Shown piece by piece: positions 8,516 to 20,519 of a stretch of 64,000 nt of DNA (positions are counted from its first letter, which is position 1; each line of letters opens with the position of its first letter). Origin of the DNA: Bacteroidaceae bacterium (GTDB taxonomy: Bacteria > Bacteroidota > Bacteroidia > Bacteroidales > Bacteroidaceae). Location: positions 1 to 64,000 of the forward strand of contig JAFSAT010000036.1 of assembly GCA_017442185.1 (NCBI GenBank), written 5' to 3'. The notes under the pieces are model-generated. The model was not told where the DNA came from. It searched no databases and saw nothing but the letters and a program-made list of their open reading frames with translations. The position numbers were made by a program, and so were the translations under genes.

Positions 8516-8526
8516 AATGTGCACTT

Positions 8527-8558
8527 TTTTTAAAAATGAGTAAAAAAACTTATCTTCG
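8527..8558 (+). promoter_or_regulatory. Possible promoter of hemW
   Basis: TATCTTCG (8551-8558), a variant -7 box also found before secA and the GH110 gene, is preceded at 20 bases by TTTT (8527-8530). It would give a leader of about 210 bases that includes the whole intergenic repeat copy. Confidence 0.4.
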
Positions 8559-8586
8559 CACTGAATTTTGACAGTTTTTAATTAAT

Positions 8587-8776
8587 AAGCTGTTTAAATT
8601 TTATTGAAAAGGTTTTCTATATTCAAGACTCTGTTTCGGCTTATTTGAGTCTGCTTCAGGTATCTTTTCTTTGTCATATTGCAGGGATTAGCGAGCTTTT
8701 CCAATAGATAACAAAGAAAATCTGCTTTAAAGCGGTTCTCAAACAATTCCGGAATACAATTCAAACAGTTTCTGAA
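8587..8776 (+). repeat. Dispersed intergenic repeat, copy A, abutting the hemW start codon
   Basis: It begins AAGCTGTTTAAATTTTATTG and ends with TTCAAACAGTTTCTGA directly before the hemW ATG, so the ends form an imperfect inverted repeat. The interior is diverged from copies B, C and D but keeps landmarks such as GGCTTATTTGAGTC near the middle. It fills most of the 338-base gap between the EF-G2-like gene and hemW. A 91-codon minus-strand frame crosses it but also runs antisense into hemW, so it is not annotated as a gene. Confidence 0.65.
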
Positions 8777-9904
8777 ATGGCAGGAATTTATATACATATC
8801 CCATTTTGCAAGCAACGTTGTGTCTACTGCGCTTTTTTTTCGTCTACTCGTCACACGCTGCGCATGCAATATGTCGACGCACTGTGCAAGGAGATTGAAG
8901 AGCGTCGTCTATATATAAAAGGTATCATAGAGACTGTTTACTTTGGCGGTGGCACTCCTTCGTCGTTAAAAGAAGAGGAATTGAGTAAAATTCTCACCAC
9001 CATAGAGAATAATTTTAAATTGTCGCCTAAAGCCGAAATAACAATAGAGGCCAACCCCGACGACCTCACACCCGAATACCTTGCCATGCTGCGCACTTTG
9101 CCATTTAACAGAATAAGCATGGGGGTACAGAGCTTCGACAATCGCCTGTTGTCGAAATTGGGTCGCAGGCACAATGCCGAGAGAGCACGTAAAGCCTTTG
9201 CCGATGCTCGTGCGGCAGGCTTCAACAACATAAGCATCGACCTGATGTTTGCCCTGCCTGCATCCACTCACGACAGTTGGTTGCACGACCTGCAAAGTGC
9301 CATAGAGCTACATCCTGAGCATATCTCAGCCTACAACCTTACATATGAAGAGGGAACCCCGCTGCACAGAAGCCTGCAACAAGGAAAAATAACACCACTC
9401 ACCGAGGAAGAGAACCTCGAACAATTCAACACCCTTATCGACACACTGAAAAAAGCCGGTTATCGGCACTACGAAATCTCAAATTTCGCATTACCGGGAT
9501 ACGAAAGCCGCCACAACAGCAGCTATTGGAACGACACCCCCTATTTGGGATGCGGCGCAGCCGCACATTCATACAACGGCACATCGCGACAGTGGAACAT
9601 TGCAGACATAGAACAATACATAAACGGCATAAATAACAACACCCCCGAAACAGAGATAGAACATCTGACCACAGCCGACAGTTACAACGACACAGTGCTA
9701 ACCCGCCTGCGCACAGCCGAGGGGATTCCCCTCGCATGGTGCAAAACCAAATTCGGCGAAGAGATGTATGAACACCTTATGCGCATGGCAAGCCCACACA
9801 TTGCTCGCGGCACACTCAAAGAGAGGGAGGGACATATATCGCTCACCCACAAAGGAATCTTCATAAGCGATGCAATAATGCGCGACCTTATATATACAGA
9901 TTAA
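8777..9904 (+). CDS. hemW: Radical SAM heme chaperone HemW
   Basis: HemW is a radical SAM protein related to coproporphyrinogen dehydrogenase HemN that binds heme and is thought to deliver it to apoproteins. The cluster motif CKQRCVYC (Cys11, 15, 18) is followed by Phe and not by the fourth cysteine of HemN, which favours HemW over HemN. YFGGGTPSS (glycine-rich SAM contact), EANPDDLTPEYL and GVQSFDNRLL are all present. The 375-residue length is normal and there is no signal peptide. Translation starts at the end of an intergenic repeat, with no purine-rich site visible. Confidence 0.92.
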   Translation: MAGIYIHIPFCKQRCVYCAFFSSTRHTLRMQYVDALCKEIEERRLYIKGIIETVYFGGGTPSSLKEEELSKILTTIENNFKLSPKAEITIEANPDDLTPEYLAMLRTLPFNRISMGVQSFDNRLLSKLGRRHNAERARKAFADARAAGFNNISIDLMFALPASTHDSWLHDLQSAIELHPEHISAYNLTYEEGTPLHRSLQQGKITPLTEEENLEQFNTLIDTLKKAGYRHYEISNFALPGYESRHNSSYWNDTPYLGCGAAAHSYNGTSRQWNIADIEQYINGINNNTPETEIEHLTTADSYNDTVLTRLRTAEGIPLAWCKTKFGEEMYEHLMRMASPHIARGTLKEREGHISLTHKGIFISDAIMRDLIYTD

Positions 9905-10029
9905 GAAGCAGTGTATATATAAAAGCATTTCATTCATTTTCCCAGCTTCAGACATTATTACTCAACAAATTCTTTTATTTTCTTTATTTTTATAATATCT
10001 TTATCCGCAACAAACAACAACAAACATAA

Positions 10030-13383
<3,354 letters not shown>

Positions 13384-13398
13384 GCATAAGCCCACCGA

Positions 13399-13450
13399 TA
13401 TAATCTAAACAGAGGGGTCGTCAATTGACGACCCCTCTGTTTAGATTATA
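13399..13450. terminator. Perfect 52-bp palindrome acting as terminator
   Basis: The sequence is fully self-complementary about 13424/13425 (centre TCAATTGA), with a GC-rich inner stem (AGAGGGGTCG) and A/T-rich outer bases. It lies 16 bases after the beta-galactosidase stop. Confidence 0.88.
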
Positions 13451-13487
13451 TGATTCTTTAATCCGACTGCGTTTGTACTCTATTTAA

Positions 13488-13685
13488 AAGGCTGTTTAAA
13501 TTTCTTTCAAATTCTATGTTTATATTTATGTATAAGCAGATTTTACTTGCCTTTTTATGCTCTTTTTAGCCTGTTTTCCCTTCTTGCGGTTACATAGCCC
13601 GCCATGCGCCTTTAAAAAATGAAAAAAAACAGGTTAAAAAAGAACTATAAAATTCCCAAGGATATAAATTTAAACAGTTTCTAAA
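13488..13685 (+). repeat. Dispersed intergenic repeat, copy B
   Basis: The ends AAGGCTGTTTAAATTT and AAATTTAAACAGTTTCT form an inverted repeat of about 14 bases. The core GCGGTTACATAGCCCGCCATG recurs with few changes in copy C (opposite strand) and, more diverged, in copy D. It fills the gap between the beta-galactosidase terminator and the small gene at 13713, and no complete reading frame crosses it. Confidence 0.8.
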
Positions 13686-13712
13686 AACAAATTTTGTTAA
13701 TCGTACAAAATC

Positions 13713-13877
13713 TTAGTTTGCCCAGATATTATCCCAAGAGCTATCATCGGGACGTCTTTCGTTGCTCAATGCCGAACTTCCACCGCGCGTTTCTTCGGAA
13801 GATACATCTATAAGAATGTTCTTATCGAGACTCAAATATATACACTCAACAGCTGGTGTTTTATACTCTTTTTTCAT
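13713..13877 (-). CDS. 54-residue small protein downstream of the sialidase
   Basis: The ATG at 13877 opens a 54-codon frame starting MKKEYKTPAVECIYLSLDKN and ending DSSWDNIWAN. It lies 31 bases after the sialidase stop on the same strand, so it is probably co-transcribed. It has no signal peptide or membrane helix and is polar and acid-rich toward the C-terminus. Short proteins opening MKKxYxxPxxExxxL are common beside secreted-protein and polysaccharide loci in Bacteroidales and lack an assigned role, so this is probably one of them. Confidence rests on the intact frame, the position and this family-like opening. Confidence 0.65.
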   Translation of the reverse strand: MKKEYKTPAVECIYLSLDKNILIDVSSEETRGGSSALSNERRPDDSSWDNIWAN

Positions 13878-13908
13878 GATATTCTATTATTATATTAAAA
13901 ACAAATTT

Positions 13909-16900
13909 TTATCTGACAATTACTTTTTTTCCGTTAACGATATAAATACCCGGAGAAGATATTGCATCCAATTTACGTCCGCTGAGGTCATATACAGCAC
14001 CGTTGCCCTGCTTGTCTGTGATACTCTCTATGGCAGTTGCATTGCCTCCCAGACGCAACGAGTGAGTGGCATTTGCTCCGTTTATCACAAAATAGGCCTT
14101 GTTGGCATTTACAACATTATCATTGCCGTCGAGCAGATAGAATCGTATTTCGCTGCCGGCACCACTCTCATAAGCCATGATATATGCGTTATCGTCGGTA
14201 ACAGCGGTTGCGCCCAACGTTCCTTTGAATCCTGTGGCAAGTGACGATGTTCCAAGTGCCGGAGCCGGAACAAACGTGTAGGCCTGCGCTGTTTCGGAGG
14301 TGAGCAGCACCGGAGTGTTTGCCGGCAGAATACCGTTGTTCAACAGCAGTTCATACTCGGCAAGTTCATCATAGGCATTGGCTGCATCGTATGAAACACC
14401 GAGCGCCTTTACACCCTGAGGCATATAAACAGCAAACGGCAGGTTAAGTGTTCCGTAGTTTGCATTGCTTCCGGCATAAACCGAAGCGGCAAAGCCTGCA
14501 TATTCAGTCTCATCGACCTCTTCAAAGACAAAGTCGGTAGACCAATTGGTGTTTTGTGTCGTAGTTGTAGACTGATTATATGCTACTGCGGATTCTCCGC
14601 TTGTACTATTGAAATATTCATTGGTAACAGCAAGATAACGACTGTTGTCGGCACTCCAAAGGGCTAACGTTCCGGGCTTTTTTCCTGCACTTATTTTATA
14701 GCTGTGCGCACTTGTACCACTCAGTCCCCTCCATGCGAGATATTTGTCGGCCACAGCACTGACGAATGTTCTTGTATCGCCCTGTGCCGATTGCTGGCAC
14801 ACCCAAAGAGCCTTATCACCCTCTGCTGTTACAGAGAACATTCCGCCTGCATTTTGCAGATAATGATTCTCGCAACCGGCGGTGGTATTGGTTATTACGT
14901 TCTTTATGCGATACACTTTACCGTCGCGCGGCAATATAAGAGTGCTGCCATATCCTTTCATATATTCAGTGAGAGCATCCTGTATAGCTTGCAGGTCGTT
15001 TGAATTTGCAGCTGCGGCAAGTGCAGCAGCAACCTCGGGACTTACATTGTAGAATGAAACATATTCGCCAACATTTGCAGCCGACTCAATATCCCCTGAT
15101 ATTTCGGGAAGCTTGACAGCCAGAGCCTGTGCCTCTTTGAGACGGGCGGCGGTAAACAAATCAGCATTTACATTATCGGGTGTCTCTTGTTCTTTGGTAA
15201 GCCAATCGAGCGAGAAGCGCACATATCGCATCTGGTATCCACCCTCAAGGCCATCCTCTTCATAGTAGATGCCGATGGTACCATCATCGAGAACTGTCAT
15301 AGAGGAATAGGCCGAGCCGCCTGCACATATTGTTTTCTTAACAGGCCAGGTTTGTGCCTCATCGGTGCTGAGATATACCGTCACATTCTTACGCGAAGTT
15401 GCATCGGGAATGGATAGGAGCAGACGGTTGGCACCCTCATTCTTGTTCTCTGATGTAAGACGTATGATATCTCCGTTGCAACCCGGGTCATAAACCTCAC
15501 TGAACTGTGCGCGTGTGCTCCACGAAGCACCGTCGTCGTCCGAGATTGAATAGTAGACTTTGCCTCCGCCCTGTTTGCGCGACTTCACAAGCAGACGACC
15601 GTCATTAAGTTCCACAATTTTAGACTCATCGGCATCGGTCAGTGCAGGAATAGCGTTGCAAGTCCATGTTTTACCGTGGTCATCGGAACGAAGAACTTGC
15701 GCCTCAAACAGCGAATGATTGCTTGTGTTTGTTGTACGCACGGGGGCCACACACATAAGTGTTCCTTTGCTTGTTTGCAAAGCCGCACCCGAACTGAAGA
15801 ACATCGAATACCATTGACTGCGTGTTTCGTCGTCGCATCCTGCACCATAAATTTGGTCGGTAATATCCACAGGAGCATCCCATGTTAGTCCGTTATCGTG
15901 GCTCACAATCACTTTGAGACGAGCCGGCTCGGTGGGTGTTCCACTATAGAATCCGACCTTGGATGTCACAAGCACAAAAATATCGCCTGTTATACGGTCT
16001 GTCACTATTGCCGGGTCGCCATGACCATAATCGCCGCCCAAAGCCTCGGTACCTGCAATTGTTACAGGCTCGCTCCATGTTTTACCGTTATCTTTGCTGA
16101 CACGTGCAACAACATCTATATTATTGGGAAGGTCGCCGTTTGACGAGAAACGCTTGTCTGTTACTGCCACCAACCATCCGTTCATGGCTGTCGCAATGGC
16201 CGGAATACGATAGTAGCGCGAATCGTATGTATTGAGATATTCCACTGTGCTTGCTGTGAGGAACACTGTGGTAGAGTGTTCGGGATTGCCATCGGTTGCA
16301 GCAACATCGACACTTCCAACTGTATAAAAACTTATAGATGCATCAATCACAGCCCCTTCGGTTGCCTCTTCGCTTATGTCGGCCACAAGCCAATAATAGG
16401 GAGAAATTCCGGTTGGAAGTTCCTGAATATTTTCAAATTCAAAAGAGAAAGTACCATCGGCCTCCGGTGTTGCTTCTCCTATCAAAGAGACACCGCTTCG
16501 ACCCTGACGATATTCAAATTCATCATCAGCCTTATACAGATAGAGCTTATCTGCCACACTTTCGTTATTACCCAAGTTGCCTTTCAATCCGCCAAATTGC
16601 AGCGAGCCGTTAAGTCCTGCCACATTCAAGCAAATACGCAACAACGGAGCATGAGTGTTGCCTATACCTGTTGCAGTTGTAGCAAGTTCTACTGTGCTCG
16701 AAGCAAGCTCGGCAGTGGAGGCAAGTTCTTCATCGGACAATGTTACAAAGCGCCACAACGAGGCGTTATTATCGGCTGCCGCCCATGTAACAATTACGGT
16801 ATTGGCTTCCTGTGCATGCAGAGGGTTGCTGCTTGCATCAGATTTTATAGTATAGGCAAGAGCTGTGGGGGATGTTCCCTGCCATCTTTCTATTGTATAG

Positions 16901-18645
16901 TTATAGGCAGCTGTTGCCGTCATACCTGCTGCGCTGTTATTTTTATCCTGACAAGACGACATATAGTTACCGTCATAATTCTTGATTGCCACTTTTCCGG
17001 CTTCGTTCTTCTCGAAACACCACACCATAGACGGGTCGAGTGCTTTATCGGCAAATGTAAGCGCCGTACCTATCCCGCGGCTTTTTATAGCTTTGGTGTT
17101 ACAATATTTATGTTCGCTGTCCGATATTATATAGTACCACTTTTTGCTTTCTGCAGTGGAATATTCGACATTGCACACTTGTGCCTTATAAGTGTCGACT
17201 GCGGCTGCGAGTGTAGCAACGGCAGCTTCATAATCGGCTCCACCGGTCTTATTAAGAGCTGCGGCAGTGGCTATCGCCTCGGAAAGTGCGGCACGAACAG
17301 CAGCCGAGTAGCAACCGGGGTCGTTACCCTCTATGGTGTTATTGAGAAGTTCTTGTGCACTGTTTACAGCACTGTATAGCTCCAACGAGTAACCCTCGAA
17401 ATAGTTCACAGTAATGGTCTTAGCCTCTCTATCTATGGTAACAGAAGGAAGATAGCCGTCGGCTGCCGACACAAAGTCATCTGCATCGACAACAGTTCCA
17501 GCCGGGAAGAAATAATATCCGTTATTATACACTTTTGAGAGACCGAGATTCGCTTCGTTCACACACTCTACTCGCGCATCCCTGCCTATTTCCGTTGCAT
17601 TGGCTACACCTGTTATTGTTACGGTGTATATATCATAGAATTTGGTGGTTACATGATGAGCCTCGAATGTATTTGACGTAGAACTGCTCTTTCCTACATA
17701 CATATTTCCATCGCCGGGACTGTAATCGCTCCACTTACCTATCGTAAAAGCTCCGTTTGTGAGACTTACGGCTGTGGGAGTGGTAGAGAGGTTGCGTGCC
17801 GATGTGCAATTTTCGTTAAGGTCGTGTCCATTAATGGAAGAGAAGAGATAGTTGTTTCCGTTTTTTGTCACATAGACAAAGGATGTTGCAGGCTTATCTT
17901 CATCGGGGGCGGCAAACATGAGAGCGTAATAGTTGGAACTGTTCTGTCTGTATTCATCGGGTGCATTAACGACATAGTTTGTTCCGTTTGCTATCGCCTG
18001 ACGAACACCGTTTGTGCTGCCGCTTGCAGCAACAAGCGAATACCAACCGCTCACAAATTCATCGAGTGTCTGCACTTTGAAAGTTTCGCTTTCGATAGAG
18101 GCTATATAAACCACAAAGTTGCTGACAACGATACCTTTGTTTGCACCCTCAAGAGTGAACGTTGTAATATAGGAATTAAGCCCGTCAACAGTAAATGTCT
18201 GCGACTCGGTTGAAGAGGTTGCAGTTTTATTGCCGGCTGTGATTGTTACAGCAGAATTGCCGGCATTAACAAAATTGAAACTGTATCCTGTGATTACATA
18301 ATCGGTGGGAACAGCCAAAGTATATACCGATGAACCGTTTGTTCCTTCGTGCAATTGCAGGTTGCTGCCCGATGTTGTCATATTATTGGACGGGCAAGTG
18401 AGTGTGAGCGCAACGGGCGCAGACTCTGATGTAGTAAATGCCCATCTGTTTTTATAGCTTCCGTAACTACCGGACATCTCTCCGGTGTTAGCCGCCACTG
18501 TGTAAGTATAAGTTGTTGGGGACTCTGCTTGAGCGGATTCGGCAACATTTGACGAACAATGCCGACGGCTTACGGATGCGCCATCGGCAAAAGCAATGGT
18601 TGACGTCAACAGACACACAACCAATGATGTTAGTAATCTTTTCAT
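13909..18645 (-). CDS. Large secreted GH33 exo-alpha-sialidase
   Basis: The 1578 residues start with a signal peptide (about 1-20). About 780 residues of beta-rich and helical accessory domains follow, including ricin-like stretches and a 390-490 helical linker. The GH33 propeller (about 800-1150) opens with the arginine motif YYRIPAIA (about 807) and has five Asp-box-like repeats, such as SKDNGKTW, SHDNGLTW and SDDHGKTW. KIVELNDGRL carries the catalytic-type Glu, and a Tyr-rich segment IYYEEDG lies near 1125. The C-terminus (YDLSGRKL, GIYIVNGKKVIVR) is a Por-secretion-like sorting tail. It should release sialic acid from host glycans. A nine-base G tract lies at its promoter. Confidence 0.9.
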   Translation of the reverse strand: MKRLLTSLVVCLLTSTIAFADGASVSRRHCSSNVAESAQAESPTTYTYTVAANTGEMSGSYGSYKNRWAFTTSESAPVALTLTCPSNNMTTSGSNLQLHEGTNGSSVYTLAVPTDYVITGYSFNFVNAGNSAVTITAGNKTATSSTESQTFTVDGLNSYITTFTLEGANKGIVVSNFVVYIASIESETFKVQTLDEFVSGWYSLVAASGSTNGVRQAIANGTNYVVNAPDEYRQNSSNYYALMFAAPDEDKPATSFVYVTKNGNNYLFSSINGHDLNENCTSARNLSTTPTAVSLTNGAFTIGKWSDYSPGDGNMYVGKSSSTSNTFEAHHVTTKFYDIYTVTITGVANATEIGRDARVECVNEANLGLSKVYNNGYYFFPAGTVVDADDFVSAADGYLPSVTIDREAKTITVNYFEGYSLELYSAVNSAQELLNNTIEGNDPGCYSAAVRAALSEAIATAAALNKTGGADYEAAVATLAAAVDTYKAQVCNVEYSTAESKKWYYIISDSEHKYCNTKAIKSRGIGTALTFADKALDPSMVWCFEKNEAGKVAIKNYDGNYMSSCQDKNNSAAGMTATAAYNYTIERWQGTSPTALAYTIKSDASSNPLHAQEANTVIVTWAAADNNASLWRFVTLSDEELASTAELASSTVELATTATGIGNTHAPLLRICLNVAGLNGSLQFGGLKGNLGNNESVADKLYLYKADDEFEYRQGRSGVSLIGEATPEADGTFSFEFENIQELPTGISPYYWLVADISEEATEGAVIDASISFYTVGSVDVAATDGNPEHSTTVFLTASTVEYLNTYDSRYYRIPAIATAMNGWLVAVTDKRFSSNGDLPNNIDVVARVSKDNGKTWSEPVTIAGTEALGGDYGHGDPAIVTDRITGDIFVLVTSKVGFYSGTPTEPARLKVIVSHDNGLTWDAPVDITDQIYGAGCDDETRSQWYSMFFSSGAALQTSKGTLMCVAPVRTTNTSNHSLFEAQVLRSDDHGKTWTCNAIPALTDADESKIVELNDGRLLVKSRKQGGGKVYYSISDDDGASWSTRAQFSEVYDPGCNGDIIRLTSENKNEGANRLLLSIPDATSRKNVTVYLSTDEAQTWPVKKTICAGGSAYSSMTVLDDGTIGIYYEEDGLEGGYQMRYVRFSLDWLTKEQETPDNVNADLFTAARLKEAQALAVKLPEISGDIESAANVGEYVSFYNVSPEVAAALAAAANSNDLQAIQDALTEYMKGYGSTLILPRDGKVYRIKNVITNTTAGCENHYLQNAGGMFSVTAEGDKALWVCQQSAQGDTRTFVSAVADKYLAWRGLSGTSAHSYKISAGKKPGTLALWSADNSRYLAVTNEYFNSTSGESAVAYNQSTTTTQNTNWSTDFVFEEVDETEYAGFAASVYAGSNANYGTLNLPFAVYMPQGVKALGVSYDAANAYDELAEYELLLNNGILPANTPVLLTSETAQAYTFVPAPALGTSSLATGFKGTLGATAVTDDNAYIMAYESGAGSEIRFYLLDGNDNVVNANKAYFVINGANATHSLRLGGNATAIESITDKQGNGAVYDLSGRKLDAISSPGIYIVNGKKVIVR

Positions 18646-18688
18646 TTTGTTGGTTAATAGTTTATAAATTTAAAGAATTTTATTTTTA

Positions 18689-18728
18689 CAAAATTAGTGA
18701 AAAACAGGCAAAATTTATAGGGGGGGGG
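18689..18728 (-). promoter_or_regulatory. Sialidase promoter with a nine-base homopolymer G tract
   Basis: On the minus strand TAATTTTG (18689-18696) fits the -7 consensus and gives a leader of about 37 bases. The region where a -33 box belongs (about 18716-18720) has no TTTG and abuts nine consecutive Gs on the plus strand (18720-18728). Such tracts change length by slippage. The promoter call is moderate and the effect on expression is inference. Confidence 0.5.
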
Positions 18729-18883
18729 TGTTAACAAACATTAAATATCGTTAAATCTAATAACACAAGACTTTAAGAAGGCAGGAAATACCTCCTTGGA
18801 ATAAGTAAGAAAAAAACAGTCTTAGAGAATTATCAAATGATTACACCGGATTTTAAACATTTTCGGCATCGGCAGATTGTTTC

Positions 18884-20512
18884 TCAAAGAAGCTCCAACC
18901 TGCTGACAACCTCCATTTTAACACCTGTAACCGGATGCACAAAGGCCAAGCGCCGGGCATGCAGCATCAGACGGGCCGCAGGCCTGCCATACAGCTCGTC
19001 GCCCACGATAGGTGTATCGAGGCCGTCGGGGTGGGCGCAATGCACACGCAGTTGATGTGTGCGCCCCGTAAGCGGAAAAAGTGCCAAAATGGAGCATCGA
19101 CGGCCATCGTAAATTACATTAGAGAGCAGTTTATAACGCGTCACAGCCGGTTTTCCGCATGAATAATCGACCATACAGCGCGGACGATTCATATAATCGG
19201 GAGCAATCGGCAGGGAAATTTCTCCGCTCTCGCATGCGGGAACACCATCGAGCAAGGCATTATACTCCTTTTCGACAGCACCTGTGGCAAAGGCACGTTG
19301 AAGTGTTTTTAAAATTTCTTTGCTTTTTGCAGCAACAAGAAGCCCCGAGGTGGACATATCCAGACGATGCGCCACAAAAATTTCTTTACCACAATGCTGT
19401 GTCAACCACTCTTGCACCGAGCGTCCGCCCACAAGACCCGGCGTCGACAGCATACCTGCCGGTTTATCTGCCACAAGAATATATTCGTCTTCGTATACAA
19501 TATCAAGTTCTTCAAATCTGTCTCCGGCTTTCTCAAGAGCCGACTCTTCGACATCCAATCCGCCGAGCATAAAATTGAGAATCGGCTCGCATTTGCCCTT
19601 GCACGAGCCATAATAGCAGCCATCGCGACGCAATTCGCCCGACGGCGGCGCACCTATCCAAAATTCGGCCATACAGAGAGGTGTCAATTTATTAAGATAG
19701 GCATACTGTAACAATTTTGGAGCTGCACACTCCCCTGCCCCCGCAGGTGGCAGACAGCCGCGCTGCTCTTTGAAAATTTGTAACAGATTCTTGCTGTTGC
19801 CACAAGCATCATACACCACAAATCTACTGAACAACCACTCTTGAAGCTCGGCCGAAAGGCGTTTGCGCTCCTCTTTTAAATCCTTTATCTTATCGTCATA
19901 TACGGCAACTGCGGCCTCTGCGTCGGAGATACTCTTTCGCAGCCTCTTCGAGAGGCGTTTAAGCTCGGCTTTTTGAAATTGGCTCTCGCGCTCAAGTTCC
20001 AGCAACTGTTCGGGAGTGGCGGCAGGGCGCAACGCTGCACGCCGCTCTTTGGCGATTTTCATGGAACAACGCAACGCCTCTTCGTCGGCAGCAGCGGAAG
20101 CGCGACATTCATTCAATTGTTGCATTGCCGCAACATACTCCTCGCTGCCGAGCAGAGTATCTATTTGAACATTTATTTGTGAGATATAAGCCTCACCCTG
20201 TTTGAAATATCCGTCGGGGTGCAACATGTCATACACCGGAGGTACAAAAAACGGTTGCACATTGCTCCCACCCAACAGCCCCGAAAAGGCAGCAAGAAAG
20301 CCCACCTCGCCACTCTGAGCACGCACCACAAGCACTCCGAACATCTTGCCCGCAGTTGCAATCTCTTGCATGCGTTCCCGATTGCCCTCTACTACTTTAC
20401 GCACCTCATCGGCGGCCATCCGACACAAGCGATGAGGTCTATAATGATATGGATTATTAAAGCGTTTCGGCAGTTCAATATCAGAAATATCGCTATCGAA
20501 GTGGTGCAGCAT
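18884..20512 (-). CDS. RluA-family RNA pseudouridine synthase with long N-terminal extension
   Basis: This 542-residue enzyme isomerises uridine to pseudouridine in rRNA or tRNA. The catalytic domain occupies about 330-542: YEDEYILVADKPAGMLS, then HRLDMSTSGL with the catalytic Asp near 385, LFPLTGRTHQLRVH and the MLHARRLAF strand. The N-terminal 330 residues include a charged coiled coil (about 135-230) and a Cys-rich segment GCYYGSCKGKCEP. This arrangement belongs to a known long RluA subfamily, and the target uridine cannot be told. It starts 7 bases after the GH110 gene, so the two are probably co-transcribed. Confidence 0.88.
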   Translation of the reverse strand: MLHHFDSDISDIELPKRFNNPYHYRPHRLCRMAADEVRKVVEGNRERMQEIATAGKMFGVLVVRAQSGEVGFLAAFSGLLGGSNVQPFFVPPVYDMLHPDGYFKQGEAYISQINVQIDTLLGSEEYVAAMQQLNECRASAAADEEALRCSMKIAKERRAALRPAATPEQLLELERESQFQKAELKRLSKRLRKSISDAEAAVAVYDDKIKDLKEERKRLSAELQEWLFSRFVVYDACGNSKNLLQIFKEQRGCLPPAGAGECAAPKLLQYAYLNKLTPLCMAEFWIGAPPSGELRRDGCYYGSCKGKCEPILNFMLGGLDVEESALEKAGDRFEELDIVYEDEYILVADKPAGMLSTPGLVGGRSVQEWLTQHCGKEIFVAHRLDMSTSGLLVAAKSKEILKTLQRAFATGAVEKEYNALLDGVPACESGEISLPIAPDYMNRPRCMVDYSCGKPAVTRYKLLSNVIYDGRRCSILALFPLTGRTHQLRVHCAHPDGLDTPIVGDELYGRPAARLMLHARRLAFVHPVTGVKMEVVSRLELL

Positions 20513-20519
20513 AATACTC

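Noticed and set aside
8594..8869. 91-codon minus-strand frame across repeat copy A and the start of hemW
   Set aside because: It overlaps hemW antisense and the matching frames in other repeat copies are broken, so it is treated as part of the repeat.
9888..9922. TTATATATACA / TGTATATATAA inverted repeat after hemW as terminator
   Set aside because: It is A/T-only, overlaps the last codons, and lacks GC pairs and a T-run, so it is too weak to call.
16276..17379. 367-codon plus-strand open frame inside the sialidase gene
   Set aside because: It is antisense to a well-supported GH33 protein, is Cys/Ser/Ile-rich without domain features, and has no promoter or sensible start context.
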